DNA from: Lepidodermella squamata
Lineage: Eukaryota; Gastrotricha
Assembly: GCA_047495785.1 (NCBI GenBank)
Contig: JBLDXI010000013.1
Location: forward strand, 3,286,001 to 3,350,000
Direction of reading: 5' to 3'
Length of the DNA stretch: 64,000 nt
Part shown: positions 31,165 through 43,542 of the stretch, piece after piece
How the letters are laid out: every line of letters begins with the position of its first letter
How positions within the stretch are numbered: position 1 is the stretch's first letter
Made by a program: the position numbers and the translations under genes
The notes under the pieces: generated by a model
Told to the model about the DNA's origin: nothing
Database searches by the model: none
What the model saw: only the letters and a program-made list of their open reading frames with translations

Positions 31165-34100
31165 TAAATCAACTTAATTATCTATAAATCACACGAATGT
31201 AACATAACAACAAAAACAGGAGGGACGAAATTCTGCGCCAACAGAGAAGCAAAGGAGATCAACAGTTAACAGCGGTAAGCAAAACATAGGGAGAAAAATG
31301 GAGTGGCGATAGTAAGAGGCATGGAATCCTAATGATTTTCAGGAATCAACGACGGAGAATTCAGGATTGATTTGTGATTCTTCATCAACTTCATGATTCG
31401 TCATTAAATTCCGGCAACATCTGACTTTAGAGCAGTCGTTAACTCCTTGAATATAATTATTTCAGCAATATTATATTTCAGCACCAAATGCCAAATCAAA
31501 CTATTAGAAAGCAAATACCGTGACAACAGATCGTGAGTAACCTGATTGCAATGACAAGCTTGTTACGAGCTTCAAACTTCGAGATTCGAGTTAATCGGTC
31601 GAGGAATCAAGCTTGGAAGATGGAAGACAAGCAGCTGGCAACCAATGGAAAATCACCAAAATTTATCAATCTTCGAAGTCTGATCCAAAGATCGCAATTT
31701 TAGATGCAACACACGGCATAGACAGACGGCTAAAGTAACAGTTGTATTTGCATTAAAAATAGTAAGCCGAATCCATAAAACCATGAAACAACCTTGAAAC
31801 ACAACGAGCTTAGTTGTAATTCCTCAGTGTGGCAAGAGGAAATGGAAAAAAGACGATGAACAGGTGGTAGCCGACAGCTTTTAAGGCAGGAGTAAGCGAG
31901 TAGGCTTACGCGTAGGGTGACCCGGCAAAACGACCGGCCACATCGACGCTCCGTGTGATGAGAATAAGCCGCGTCAAGTTGACGTGTTTATAAATGTCAA
32001 GGACGAACACAAATTATGAATTCGATATTAATATAATAATTAAAATATATTTCAATATTCTGATTGCAAACAGAAGACCTTGCGGCAGTAAAAATGTCTT
32101 ACAGTTTGGCGCGCGTTTCGTGCAGTTTCCTTTTTTGCCTTGTCCTTAGATGGGCATCTTTTGCATCTTTAGCTGGCACTTAACAGCTCAAGTTAGTTGT
32201 CCGATCTGGCTCGACTCTAGTCTTAGGTTTAAATCTCTAAGTTTAAATGTTGTGTTTAAATGGCTAGTGTTGCCTGCGAATGCGCATGCGAAATCTGCTG
32301 CCTCTTTCCAATCTTTGGCAATCGATGTTGATTGTTCTGGAGAGGGGTAGACTTGCGAACATATCGAACATGAATACTTATTTATCTCTGACAATCTTAA
32401 CGATTATCTATGTCAAATTCACACTGTCTCGCAATCCTAACCATTAGCAAAAGGATAAGATAGGACTTCTATGCGATGAGCTATGGTTAACTTGGGCAAA
32501 TCGTAATACCACATTGAATCCGGCGCGTTAAAAACCCTATGAATGTGTTATCCTTGGGACTCAAGCGACTAGTTTGACACGTAGGTCTGAGTGCAGAAGC
32601 TGATGAGAAATGAGAGGTTACGGTTTACGAGAAATTATAACTTCAGTGAAATCTCTACAACTGCTCAGCTGACCGTCAAACCCAAAATCATAGACCATTT
32701 TCGGATAGACCTTTATATGTTATCCTGTGACATCTCAAAACTCAGAAGGTCTTCAGTTGGCTACGACATTCCATTCTTGCTGCCTACCGGAGTCTTCGTT
32801 TTCGGCAAGTCAAAGAGACTGAACAGTTAAGGTCTGCAACGGTACCTTCTTTCGAGCCGCTGGTTTTTCTTAATAAATTTGCTGGCTTTGATTTTTGCAA
32901 GTGGGTTTTTGCCTGAATCCAGAAACTACCTGCATACATAATCTGATACATAATCTGCCTGCATCCGGTCTAAGAATCGTTCAACCAATTATTTGATTTC
33001 GAGCGATTAAGAATTGAAGCTGATCTCACGTTCCGAACTAGCTGGCTAAACCTCATCAGTCAGCAATATAAGACGCCTGGCCACATTGATGTATGATCGA
33101 TGTCTCATCAAGGCCATATAGTTCATTTTTATACAATAAGATATCACTTGCACTCGAGCTCCCCGTTGAAGTTCAAAGTTCAAAACGGGCTTCAAAACAG
33201 GACAGCTCAGTGTGGGCCATTTTTCCAGCTCGAAATGAACTCCGTTAACATTGAACCTAAATTGCGGTTGAAGTTCAAACTTCAAACCGTTTGGTCTGAA
33301 TGCCTGCGTGATTATTCTATGGCTGGTTAAACACCAAAGATCAAAAGAAACTGGGTTGAGGTTTGCTTTCTGCTTTAATTCCTTTTTCAAATATCTCAAC
33401 AAATTTACGGGCGCGTTAAACTCCATATATAAGATAGAAGTATATAGATTATTCAGAATATTCGATAAGACGGCAAATAAGTGATTACAAGAACCAAACT
33501 TAATTCAATAGCAGAATAAGAAGAGAAGTCGATTTCATCATAATCATCATCAACTATTTACAAACAGTTACGCGTGGTAGGGCGTAGCGAAATCACATGA
33601 AACAAGTGGTTATTGAACGTTTCAGAAGGAATTTCATTTTTTAGTCGACAACATCGATAGCACAAAGGATCAGGTTTCAGCGACAGCAAAGCTTTTCATG
33701 CTGAGAACAGTTTATAGTTGTATTGATTTTGGTTTAAAAATGAAACTTTTTTGATAAAACATCCATTATTATCATAACATGCGCACTGGTATCGATATTT
33801 TTGTTGGATAAAGAAGAAAAACTGATTGCACAATGCACAACAAAACGACCAGATTTCATCAAATTTTGAACTTGAGCGTGTGCTGTAGCGCAATGATTTT
33901 TCTATGAAGCGGGTCATTTGGGCGATCTGATTGTTAAACAACTAGATAATTCGTTTTGCAGCTAAATGATGAGATGATAATGGTAAGCATGGGTAAAATC
34001 ATCTAATGCCATATCACATGTAGAAAAATAACGTCCGGATAAGACTTCGTGCTTGATAATGGGTAAGGTTGCAGGATAGTCTACCCTATAGGTTAATACT

Positions 34101-34435
34101 GGACATTTTTCGGCTTTCAAGCTATGCGGAATCAGTGAATTGAATTAATAGATCAGTTCCATATATAGGAACGCTCGTGCTGATAAAATTACAGAATTTC
34201 ATAATAAATCAACGAAATATAAATGGAGCCTCATCGAGGAAACACTGAGCAAGTGTTTGTAGCTTCAAAATTTTATCATTATCAATCATCAAAATTTCGA
34301 ATATTCATTAATTAAAAATTTTATGAAAAAGAAACATTTACACTGATATTACAGAAGAATAGATTATACATTAATTGACAACAGTAGATAAAAGGCGTAT
34401 TTATGAAATATATAACGTTTATTTGTGTGTATGAC
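31165..34435. other. 3.3 kb gene-poor region
   Basis: Between the SEC24 start and the 3' end of the PPP1R16 gene. The best open frame is on the minus strand, 33046-33426, 126 codons from an ATG, with no known domain. It overlaps two imperfect direct copies of a 21 bp sequence gttgaagttcaaa(g/c)ttcaaa (about 33165 and 33267), so it may be repeat-derived. No tRNA or other RNA gene was recognised. Confidence 0.4.
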
Positions 34436-37400
34436 TCACAATATAGAACATTTTCCACATAGGAAGTTTTTATCGGTCCGCCTGTTGTGGTTATTGTCGC
34501 CGAAGGACGAGTCGGTCGACATGCCAGGTTGTTGCACTTTCTGAAAGGATTGCTCCTGCTGCTTAAGGCTGCTTTGGACTGGAAGTTCACCGTTCGCAGC
34601 GCCCGTAGTTGCGCCGCCGTTACTTAGGCCAGCAGTGGGTTTCGACTGGTTTCGAGATACGAGTATCGATTTCGTCGGACTAGGAGGTCGAGGCGTGGTG
34701 CTACTACTTGTCGCATTTACGGGGGCTTGGGGGATGAGGGACACCGAGACGCTTTCCGGCGACGCGCCGTCGTCGTCAAAGCCGTTGGAATACCCGCCTG
34801 GCACGGTGAGAAACCGCGCGGCCGGTCCGCCGCCAGGCTGACCCGGGCCGTTGCCGTTCGCCTTATCAGATCCCGGCGTTGAAACGTCGCCATCAGGAGC
34901 GTCTGCAGGCACAACCTGAAATCGCTCTTGCTCCACATCTTTCCGATGCAGTGCGTTCTTCTCCCGCATGGACGTCCGCCTTACTATAGAACCGCGGAAA
35001 GACCCGCCGCGATGCCGGTTCAACTGGCTACTCGACCCCGACTGGCCAGGCCGACCCGTCCGGCCGCTTAGCCTCGCCTGACGTTGCTCTTCCCGCAACT
35101 GGCCGATCCGCTGTTTGATGGCCGGGTCGTCGCATACGTCTTGAGCGGTTTCTCCATACCGGTTCGTGGCATCGAAATCCGCACCATGCAGCGCTAGGAT
35201 TTCGACGATATCAGCATTCGCCCAACAGGCAGCAGCGTGGAGTGGGGTCCAGCCGTCGTTATCGCGACAATCGGTTTGGCAGCCGTGTTCTAGTAGGAAC
35301 TCAGCCGCCTCGAGATACCCGTTAGCAGCAGCGATATGCAGAGGGGTGGCCCCGTATTTAGGGTCTTTGAACTCGAGTTCCGCCGCAGTGCCGGTCGATG
35401 CCAGCCGCCGCCGCAGGTCGTCGAGCATTTCGCGCTCGGGCAACAAGCGCATGTCGTCGATCATCTCTTGGGTGATGCCGCGTTTTGCCATCTCGCCTTC
35501 GATGAAATCGAGGGTCGAGTCTTCGTCGCACACGTCGTAAGGCATGTTGCCGTCGGCGTTTAGCGCTAGCAAATCCGCGCCGGCATCGATTAGGATTTTG
35601 CACAGTTCGAGGTGGGCACATGTGGCAGCAGCGTGGAGAGGCTATAAGGCAAAAAGATCAACTAATTAAAATTACTGCAAAAAAACTAGAACTAATCGGA
35701 ATTTTTCGGAAACAAAAACAAAGACAAAAAATTACACGAATAACTGTTCAATTATAATGAATAGCCGCGGTGAACCAAAGATCAATTTGTATGACGTTCA
35801 TTCAAGTGTTGATGGCAGACCGTCATAACAGAAAATACCCAAAACAGCACACGCGACAAAAAGCTAATTTTGCAACTTTCGACAGAACAGCAGAAACCCG
35901 TTGCATCTTTTACGTAGTAGGTTTTCGCTGTTTTGTCGCCAAATACAAAATTTGCTGTTTTGTCGCATTCGCTGTTCTGCGAAGTTGCTGTTTTGTCACC
36001 GTACCGTGTTGATACCAGCATTTAAATTAAATAAAAAAATTTCTTCATCTTTAATAACAAAATAATTACCGAATTCCCACAAAATTTATGAAAATCTTCA
36101 CTTTCCAAGCCACCAACTACCCACGAGCTGGATTTCACTTTACAAACTTCTGGTACCATTAAACGCAGCAATTCAAGCCAGGAATCTCGAATCAGAAGAC
36201 TTCCGGCTTTGGTAGTTAGAATGGCTCTAAATGTTTGCTGCATCACTCACACGCGAAGACACCAGTCCAGCCAAGTTAAAACCTCACTTTTAGCAGAATC
36301 AAATGTTGCAGGATTCACGACTTTTGATGATTCATCAGAATTCAAAATCCAGTGCACTACAACTCAGTGTAATTCTCTCTCCGTATGCCTCGCATCGCTT
36401 ACATATTCCGACTATTTCCGCATTAATAAACATAAAAATGACCTCAGCACATTGCGTCATTATACTACTCGGTACAGCGCTTTTCTTCCATTAATTTGAG
36501 AATCGAGCATCTCGTTTGTTCAGGGGTTCCACCAGAACCTAGTAAATTTGCAATAAGATGCCTAGAACAATCGATCTTATTTTTCTTCACAAAGGTCAAG
36601 GAAATTTAGAACCAAATTGGGTAATTCCTGCTTAAATATGTTGAGCATGTTTGCATATCATCTCCCGCTTCGCTTTCTTAGTAGAATAAGCGGACCCTTT
36701 AATTGAGTTTACGCCGAGTTATTTTATCATCGAATTTCGATCACGTACCGTCCACATTTCGGCATCTCTCCGATTGACATCGGCGCCGAACTGTATGAGG
36801 AGTTGTAGAATGTTGGGGCTATTATCGATGCAACATTGATGAAGGGCTGAAAGACCATCGGCATTTGCTGAATTCGGGTCGACCCCGGCAGCTAACAACC
36901 GTTTCACTGAAACAAAAAAAATCATTGAATAAGAAGCACGTCAATTTCGTGAGCAAATCATTAACAACACGCACACGCGCGGGCTCTCGTCCCCCTTATA
37001 TTTATTCGTAAAAAAGCGCGCATTTTCGTGTCGCTCGTTGTTCGCCGGCCCTACGAACTACAACGCCATTAGAACGCAAACAGCGCAGCAAGGTTGTAGA
37101 TGCTATGAAACCGCCGGCACAGTAGCTGCATCAAGCGGCTTGTGCAAATATCACACAAATGGACGCATCCCATGCATTCCATCCATTACTACTACTACTA
37201 CTACTATAACTAGAAACCTCCCCACAGTGGTGGCAGTACAAAAGTAGGTTTAATGATAACATATACTCGAAAGGCCACCACATCAGCTTTGTTTATAAAG
37301 CGCGCGAGATTTACTGCATGATAATCTTTTCCTCTTCCTTCTCCCCCCATCCTACACTTCTTTGTTATTATCATCATCGCAGTCGTCGTGATTATAGAAA

Positions 37401-38247
37401 GCAGAGAACGGGATGCTCTTATCGAACGGGCGTAGCACTAATAAACAATCGCGGATGGCCAGAAGATGATAGCGCAAATTAAGCGAAAGTGATGAATGAC
37501 TGACCTTCGTCGAAGTCGTTTCTGGAAGCTGCTTCGAGGATTGTCACTGTTTCGCCGAATTGAACGTTCCGACGCTGGCTGCCCGGGTGGCCGTTTGTGA
37601 CGCCGTCCCCCGGGTAATACCCGCTCGCTATCCTCTGCTGAACGGTTCCAGTTATGCCGCCCCCTTGACCTTTCCGAATCGAATCTTTCTCTAACCGCCG
37701 TTCGTAGCCCTCCCAGGCCTTCAATTGCTGTTGCCTCCGCTTCCGAGCGTGTTTCAATCGCTCCTGAAAAAATAAAAGAATATAAACAAAATGAAAAATC
37801 AAGTCTATCAAGATTCTAAATGAGTGGTAAATTAAGGTGAAAATTATACCGGTGAATTAAACTGGAAAATTTGATAAACTAAAAATCTGTAATAAATCAA
37901 GCTATTGCGCAAATGAAAGATTAAGAATTGAAATTATCTAAAAGATTTGCCATAGGATTTATCGGTCTCATTTTTATTCGTGTTATTTGTCGGAAAACTG
38001 CGGCGAGTTCTGCGAATAAAAATTCAATTTGATTCAAAAATGTTTGACCCAATTTTTTTAATAAATCCTAAAATTCTCACAGACCGCCTCTAATATTATA
38101 AAAATGAATCAAAACCTTAAAATAGCGATGAAAATTGCACCTGCACGAACTAAATTCTCTTGAAATATGTTGATGAAAAAAACTAACCTGAGTTTGAAGC
38201 TTTTCCACGAACGGCATTTCTGCCACGAGTTCACTGTGGTCCATCAT
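34436..38247 (-). CDS. PP1 regulatory subunit 16 (TIMAP/MYPT3, Mypt-75D type), prenylated
   Basis: Four exons: 38247-38188, 37763-37505, 36906-36749 and 35641-34436, encoding about 560 residues. The N-terminus MMDHSELVAEMPFVEKLQTQ is followed by a basic coil (ERLKHARKRRQQQLKAWEGY), an RVxF-type PP1 docking motif (RRNVQF), and ankyrin repeats (GLSALHQCCIDNSPNILQLL, PLHAAATCAHLELCKILID, GATPLHIAAANGYLEAAEFL, GWTPLHAAACWANADIVEIL). The motif RRTSMREKNALHRK matches the TIMAP phosphosite region, and the protein ends in CSIL, a CaaX box for prenylation and membrane anchoring. These features separate it from MYPT1/MEL-11. It should bind PP1c and target it to the plasma membrane. The region upstream of the ATG is 3.8 kb from the next gene. 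Intron 3 (35642-36748) carries an inverted repeat array. Confidence 0.93.
35840..36000. repeat. Imperfect inverted repeat array inside PPP1R16 intron 3
   Basis: Three copies of gctgttttgtc(g/a)c (35928, 35954, 35987) and a variant gctgttctgcg (35971) face reverse-complement copies caaaacagc (35840) and gacagaacagc (35881). The two arms are separated by about 30 bp and could form a hairpin. The reverse strand reads repeated DKTA codons, which explains a spurious open frame there. Confidence 0.7.
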
Positions 38248-41200
38248 TTTCGAGATGGCTTGTTGCTGGATGATGATTGTTGATTCCGAGAATAAGACGA
38301 CGTCGGTAACAAACAAAAATAAAAAATCGATTTAGCTGGTCACGTTTGCAACGCGCCGTCGATTCTCATTTTTCGGTAATAATTTATTTATTTATCGTAA
38401 GAAAGCAGGCCCAGCTGCCTAGAAATCGAAAAGAACATCGTATAGAGTCGTGGGGGAGGTACCTACTTTTCACACGCAGAAATGACTCGCGAGGCAGCCT
38501 AATGTATAACAGATTATTTCCGAATATATAGAAAAAATAATCAGTGTCGAAGCCGAATTCTAATGCTTCCGGTTTGCTATAATAGTATTAAATTGCTCGT
38601 ATAGTTAGCGCAGTGTGATTTCGGAAAATTTTCGTCACACGAGATATTATAATGCGCTGCTAGTCGGTGACACTGGTTATTGCTACGCTTGAATCTGCGA
38701 TCGATAATTTCAGCACGAGACCTATGTACGACGGGCGGACGTCATTTGAAATAGTAGTGTATTTATATAATAATATCGCATAATAGCGTACCTACACTAA
38801 AGCATGACAGCAGAGCCGATTAGAATATGTATAGGAGAAAGGCCACTTGTCGCTCTTTCTCTAAATATTTCTAGACAGTATACCCTTCTTTGTGAATGAA
38901 CGGTGTAAAAGGAGAACGCCGTTCATTTCATTAAAAACAGTCACAAGTCATCGAAATATGAAGACAACTTTTGGGTCGAAATAGCGCTGCTATCACTGGA
39001 GAATATTGAAAATGCCATCAAATTATACGGTGCAAATCACTCCCTGTCAATCACCATCAAAACGCTAATTTCTGCTGCATTATTCGTTTCCACGAAGGAG
39101 CAATAGAGCAGAGTTATCGAGGCCACCAGTGGTATCGCCAAATATGGCGTCTATATTCATAAGATGGCGTACCCATACAGGCACTGATATGCAATTACAA
39201 TCTTGGCACATTTCAAAATTAGCCGGCGCATGTTAGCGTTTGACGCGTTAACGCCGTGTGCCCCATATCATCGACCGTGCCCGCCTCAAGGGGCCGTGAT
39301 ATATCAACAGTTGACGACAAATTTTGTTTGCGGTGCAATTTTTTGCGCATTCGGAATTACTTCAATCCGAAGTTGTGCATTATACCGTAGGCTTTTTTCG
39401 TATTACGCAAATAAAATAAGACTACGGCAGGCGTCATTTTAAAAAGGCAAGTATAAAACAAGCGAGTAGCGCGGAGAAAAAAATCGATAAATCAACACTT
39501 ACATTAATGAAACTTGTTCACTGATCAGACCGATACTTATCTAACAAATAACGACAAAGCTAACGTGCGAAATAGACATGACGCATCGCTGGCTCAATAC
39601 GGAAGCCTTATGTACCGAAAATAAGAGAGTGATGGCAAGGAATACTGCTATCGCTTCCTGCATGGGTAGTGTTTGCCCAGTTGCTCTTTGTATTAGTTAC
39701 CGCTAAATTTGAAAGATTAGTGCACGCATCAAATTCAAATAAAATGACACATCATCATAAGCAATTTTACATGCCACAGATAAGTCTGTGTAACGTCAAA
39801 AGTCTCTGTCAAGCGCGTGAATTCATGATAGAGAACATTCCAACAGAATTCTGCTCATCAAAATTGCGTGAACTTAGCGCGAAGCTTTCAAGCTCAAACG
39901 GAAAGATCTAACGAAGCTTTTGCCAACAAGAAGCTGGAAATAGATCAGATCGGCAGCTCAGGAAATCGTGGAGAAAACTAAGCTCTAGCCCGTACCGAAA
40001 GAACATGAGATATGTAAACGGTGAACGCTTATTACTTCATTTAGCGCTAAAATTTCAAAGTTGAAATTCGAGCTAAGCAACCATTTCAAACTAAAATAAT
40101 TAGTATAAAAAGAGTTGTGTTTGCCTAACACATCTAAATAACGAAATCGCCTAACGCTGATGACGCCCTAGTAAAAAACGAAACTGGTAACTTTAATTCA
40201 TCAAGTTCAACCCCCTTACTAATCGTTTCATCAGCAAGCTTCACTTACTAATACAGCTGGTAAATCGGTAAGTTAAGCGCTTTTCCCTGCGCATTTGAAT
40301 CGTGGGAGAAAATTTGAGTTTTCGTGCGCAGATGAAAATCAGTAGCTGATTAATGAGTCATGAGCTACCGTTAAAATACCTAAATATGTCTTATCAGCAG
40401 TATGCAGGTTTCAACTTGATGAAAAGTTGAAAGGTGTTAAGGAAACATTAAATCCTGTTTTGAGAGAGCGAGAGTGTGCGAAGTTTTTATTATGTTTTGA
40501 TGACCAAAATATCGAACAATAGAGACGATTGGCTGGGAAGTCTCCCGCAAAAGGACGGAATGCCTGAGAAGGACCTGAGTGACCTGAGAAGGAAATCACA
40601 TGTCGACCGGTACTCTCAAACGAGTTGACAATCTCCTAGACTTGAGTGCTTTTTGCTTTCATAATTCGAATCTCATGTGAGAATCGAATGATTCTAAACG
40701 CAGAGCCGACAGTTATCCACGAATCCAACTCATGGAATCAAAATGTAGGCGTGACAACGAATGTAAAATGCCAGATGAGAATAATCATACGCAATCTGAT
40801 TTCAGGCGGTCAGTAGCCATTGATTATAATACTTTCTACCATGCATTTAAAGTTTAAAGTTACTGAAAATCAACATATTGATTACTAATCAACTGGCAAC
40901 TAAACCACAAACAGGATTCAGCATACTTACTTACAAGATTCAGACACCCTGTAAAAACGATGCGAAACATTGAACCCCCTTGTCGCTTATCTCGCGCGCT
41001 TAACAGGCTAAAAGAAAAATCACTGAGGTAGCGCAAGGATGTAAAAACAGCAAGCATAGGCCCTGATGGATTGCAATTGCAATGGCGATATCAGCTTGCC
41101 GAAACCACAAGCGTGAGGCCTCAAGCCCTAACTCAAAGCCCTGATTTCAATGGCGTAAAAGTCCAATGAACGACTCCAATGAAAAGTCCAATGAAGCGTG

Positions 41201-42028
41201 AGTTCCGAGGTATTTAACACCGCCTGCAGCTGCTGCAGGACTGAGTACCGCGCACTACCCGGCACCCGTCTCCCTCCTCACCTCTCACACTCACCGTCAG
41301 AAGCCAAAACCCGGAACGTCACCCGTTACCCACAGCCCCCAAAAGTGCCACCCCCGCGAAAATTTTTGAAAATATAGTACCTTAATTTTGGAGCACTCTA
41401 CGAACATTTGTATATGTAACAGGTAATAATGTTGCTCACTTTAAAATACCGTTCATCACTAAATGAAGAAAATGCGGCTACCAACCGGGTTTGCGCGCGC
41501 GTTCACCCGAATTGCGAGACTGACGTTCGGCGACCGAAAAGTAGCTCTCCGTTGGCCATCGCTCAGCGGCTATCACCTAACACCTAACTCCCAAAACCCA
41601 AAACCCAACACCCAACTTCCGCGCAAAGTTGAAAAAGGACTAGAGTACCTAATTTCACCTATCGCTTCATTTGTCTTGAACGGTATTAAAGTCGATGGCA
41701 GTAAAGTCTTCATCAGATTACAGATTTAAAGTAAGCAGTCAGAAATTGCATATATAATTCCGTCTCTTGAGTGTATGATGCAGGCTAAATTATGTATGCT
41801 TGTTTATTATTCATGAAATTTGCCAACTGCTTCCAGTATAAAGTTGCGGCATAAGTGTCCTGCAGAAATGACTCTGGCGTTTCTTCAGATCTTTGGAATT
41901 AATGTCTCATATTCCGTTAATTGTTCTTCTCTTTAGGTTAAGTTATGCAATCATTCGATCAGTTGAAATGGTATCGATGCTGTGAAATGTGATCGCCGCC
42001 ATCTAAACCTGGGGTGTTTACTTGGCAA
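38248..42028. other. 3.8 kb divergent intergenic region
   Basis: It lies between the starts of PPP1R16 (-) and HS6ST (+), so it should contain both promoters. I see no exon with a domain. Local features are three tccaatgaa copies at about 41160-41197, a CT-rich stretch at about 41265-41345, and an A/C-rich run at about 41576-41622 (acctaacacctaac, then cccaaaaccc variants). Confidence 0.4.
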
Positions 42029-43276
42029 ATGTTATACGTTACGCAGTTGCTATCTAGATACAACTTCATCTTGGGCTTCGGCGTTTGTCTGCCTTTCCTG
42101 ATATTTATTTATTTCGGTCATGTGAAGCTAAGCCCCAGCTGGATTCAACCTCGCGTACTTGCTGAAGCAGAAGTAATCAGCTTTGGTGACAACAAGATCA
42201 TTTTCTCTGAAGTTAGCAGCAGTTTCCTTGATAGCGTTAAATTATCATCTAACGTCTCTTTTCCATTGATTGCGGTCAAGAGAAGTGAAATCTTCAAATC
42301 TTTTATCGAAAAAGGTCTCTCCTTCAAGCCAGTTGTGTTTGACCCTAATCATGATATTCTTGTGCTGTTGCACATTCAAAAAACTGGCGGTAGCGCGTTT
42401 GGTCGATTGCTAGCTCTTGAAATTGCTAATTTGACTTGCACCCGACTTGAATCTGGACGCAAGCAGCATGACTGCACGGTGGCCTCATCAGAAAATCCTG
42501 ATCGTCGTATCTTGTGGAACTTTAGCCGTTTTTCAGTTGGCTGGGCTTGCGGGTTGCATGCAGATTGGACCGAGCTGAAAGCTTGCGTGGAAAAAGTCCT
42601 TATCTCCAGAGAATCCTTCAATCGAACCCGAAGATATCATTATGTGACTATGTTGAGAGACCCCGTTTCTCGTTACGTGAGCGAATGGCGTCACATAGCA
42701 CGCGGTGCTACCTGGGCCGGCGCAGAGCTACGTTGCAATGGAAGACAAGCTTCTTTGGCAGAAGTCCCTTTTTGCTACGATGGCAATAATTGGCGCGGAG
42801 TGACTCTCTCTGAATTTATCAACTGTGAACACAATCTTGCCAACAATAGGCAAACTCGAATGCTCGCTGACCTGACTAAGATCAATTGCTACAATAAAAC
42901 CGGCATGAATCCTGTTTTACGGTCTGAAATAATGTTGAGATCTGCTCTAGACAATCTTGCTTCCTTTTCATTTATTGGTCTTTCTGATAACCAGCGGCTC
43001 ACTCAGTGGCTGTTTGAACGTACGTTTACGAATCTTCATTTCCGAGTTAATATGACTCAAAAAGAAACTAAGGCTGAGAGATATTTGCCTACTTTGACGT
43101 CTTTTGAGCTTCATGAAGTGCGTCGTGTGAATAGTCTCGATCTGATTTTGTACGATTTTGCCAAATCTCTATTCTTCGAGAGAATAGCTGCTTACGGTAA
43201 ACATTACGGCGATTTTGTTACTGGTAAAATTCGTGAAAGTAACGAATTTGATGCCGACGAAAACGAAGATTATTGA
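42029..43276 (+). CDS. hst-6: Heparan sulfate 6-O-sulfotransferase
   Basis: An intronless gene of 415 residues. It is a type II Golgi protein with a TM helix near the N-terminus (YNFILGFGVCLPFLIFIYFG). The PAPS 5'-phosphosulfate loop is HIQKTGGSAFGR (near residue 115) and the 3'-phosphate region is YVTMLRDPVSRYVSEWRH (near residue 205). HS6ST-specific sequence (GLHADWTEL, CYDGNNWRGVTLSEFINCEH, NNRQTRMLADL) follows. The enzyme adds 6-O-sulfate to glucosamine residues of heparan sulfate. A GTG at 42014 is in frame, but the ATG at 42029 is the likely start. The poly(A) signal AATAAA is at 43465-43470. EED starts 266 bp downstream on the same strand. Confidence 0.95.
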   Translation: MLYVTQLLSRYNFILGFGVCLPFLIFIYFGHVKLSPSWIQPRVLAEAEVISFGDNKIIFSEVSSSFLDSVKLSSNVSFPLIAVKRSEIFKSFIEKGLSFKPVVFDPNHDILVLLHIQKTGGSAFGRLLALEIANLTCTRLESGRKQHDCTVASSENPDRRILWNFSRFSVGWACGLHADWTELKACVEKVLISRESFNRTRRYHYVTMLRDPVSRYVSEWRHIARGATWAGAELRCNGRQASLAEVPFCYDGNNWRGVTLSEFINCEHNLANNRQTRMLADLTKINCYNKTGMNPVLRSEIMLRSALDNLASFSFIGLSDNQRLTQWLFERTFTNLHFRVNMTQKETKAERYLPTLTSFELHEVRRVNSLDLILYDFAKSLFFERIAAYGKHYGDFVTGKIRESNEFDADENEDY

Positions 43277-43542
43277 AATCAATCATTAACTCTGGTGCTG
43301 AATTACTCTTGTTTTGTTTTGAACAGTATTATTCTCAATGAGTATCTTGCCTCAAACTTTGATATTATAGTTCGCGACTCTTCCTTTCTATCTTGATGCT
43401 ATTCGTATTTTATACTTTCAACTTTTCTTTATTACCGATTTAGCTTGTTTTGTGAAGTTCATTTAATAAACTCAAAATTCGATTTGACAATCAGGTAACT
43501 TGTTTGTCTGATCTTACTAGGTTTTTTTAATGAAATAATCGA

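Noticed and set aside
35782-36021. Frame with repeated DKTA
   Set aside because: It is the translation of the intronic repeat array, not a conserved protein.
41576-41622. A/C-rich run resembling interstitial telomere repeats
   Set aside because: Units vary (acctaac, cccaaaac, acaccc) and do not form a regular TTAGGC or TTAGGG array.
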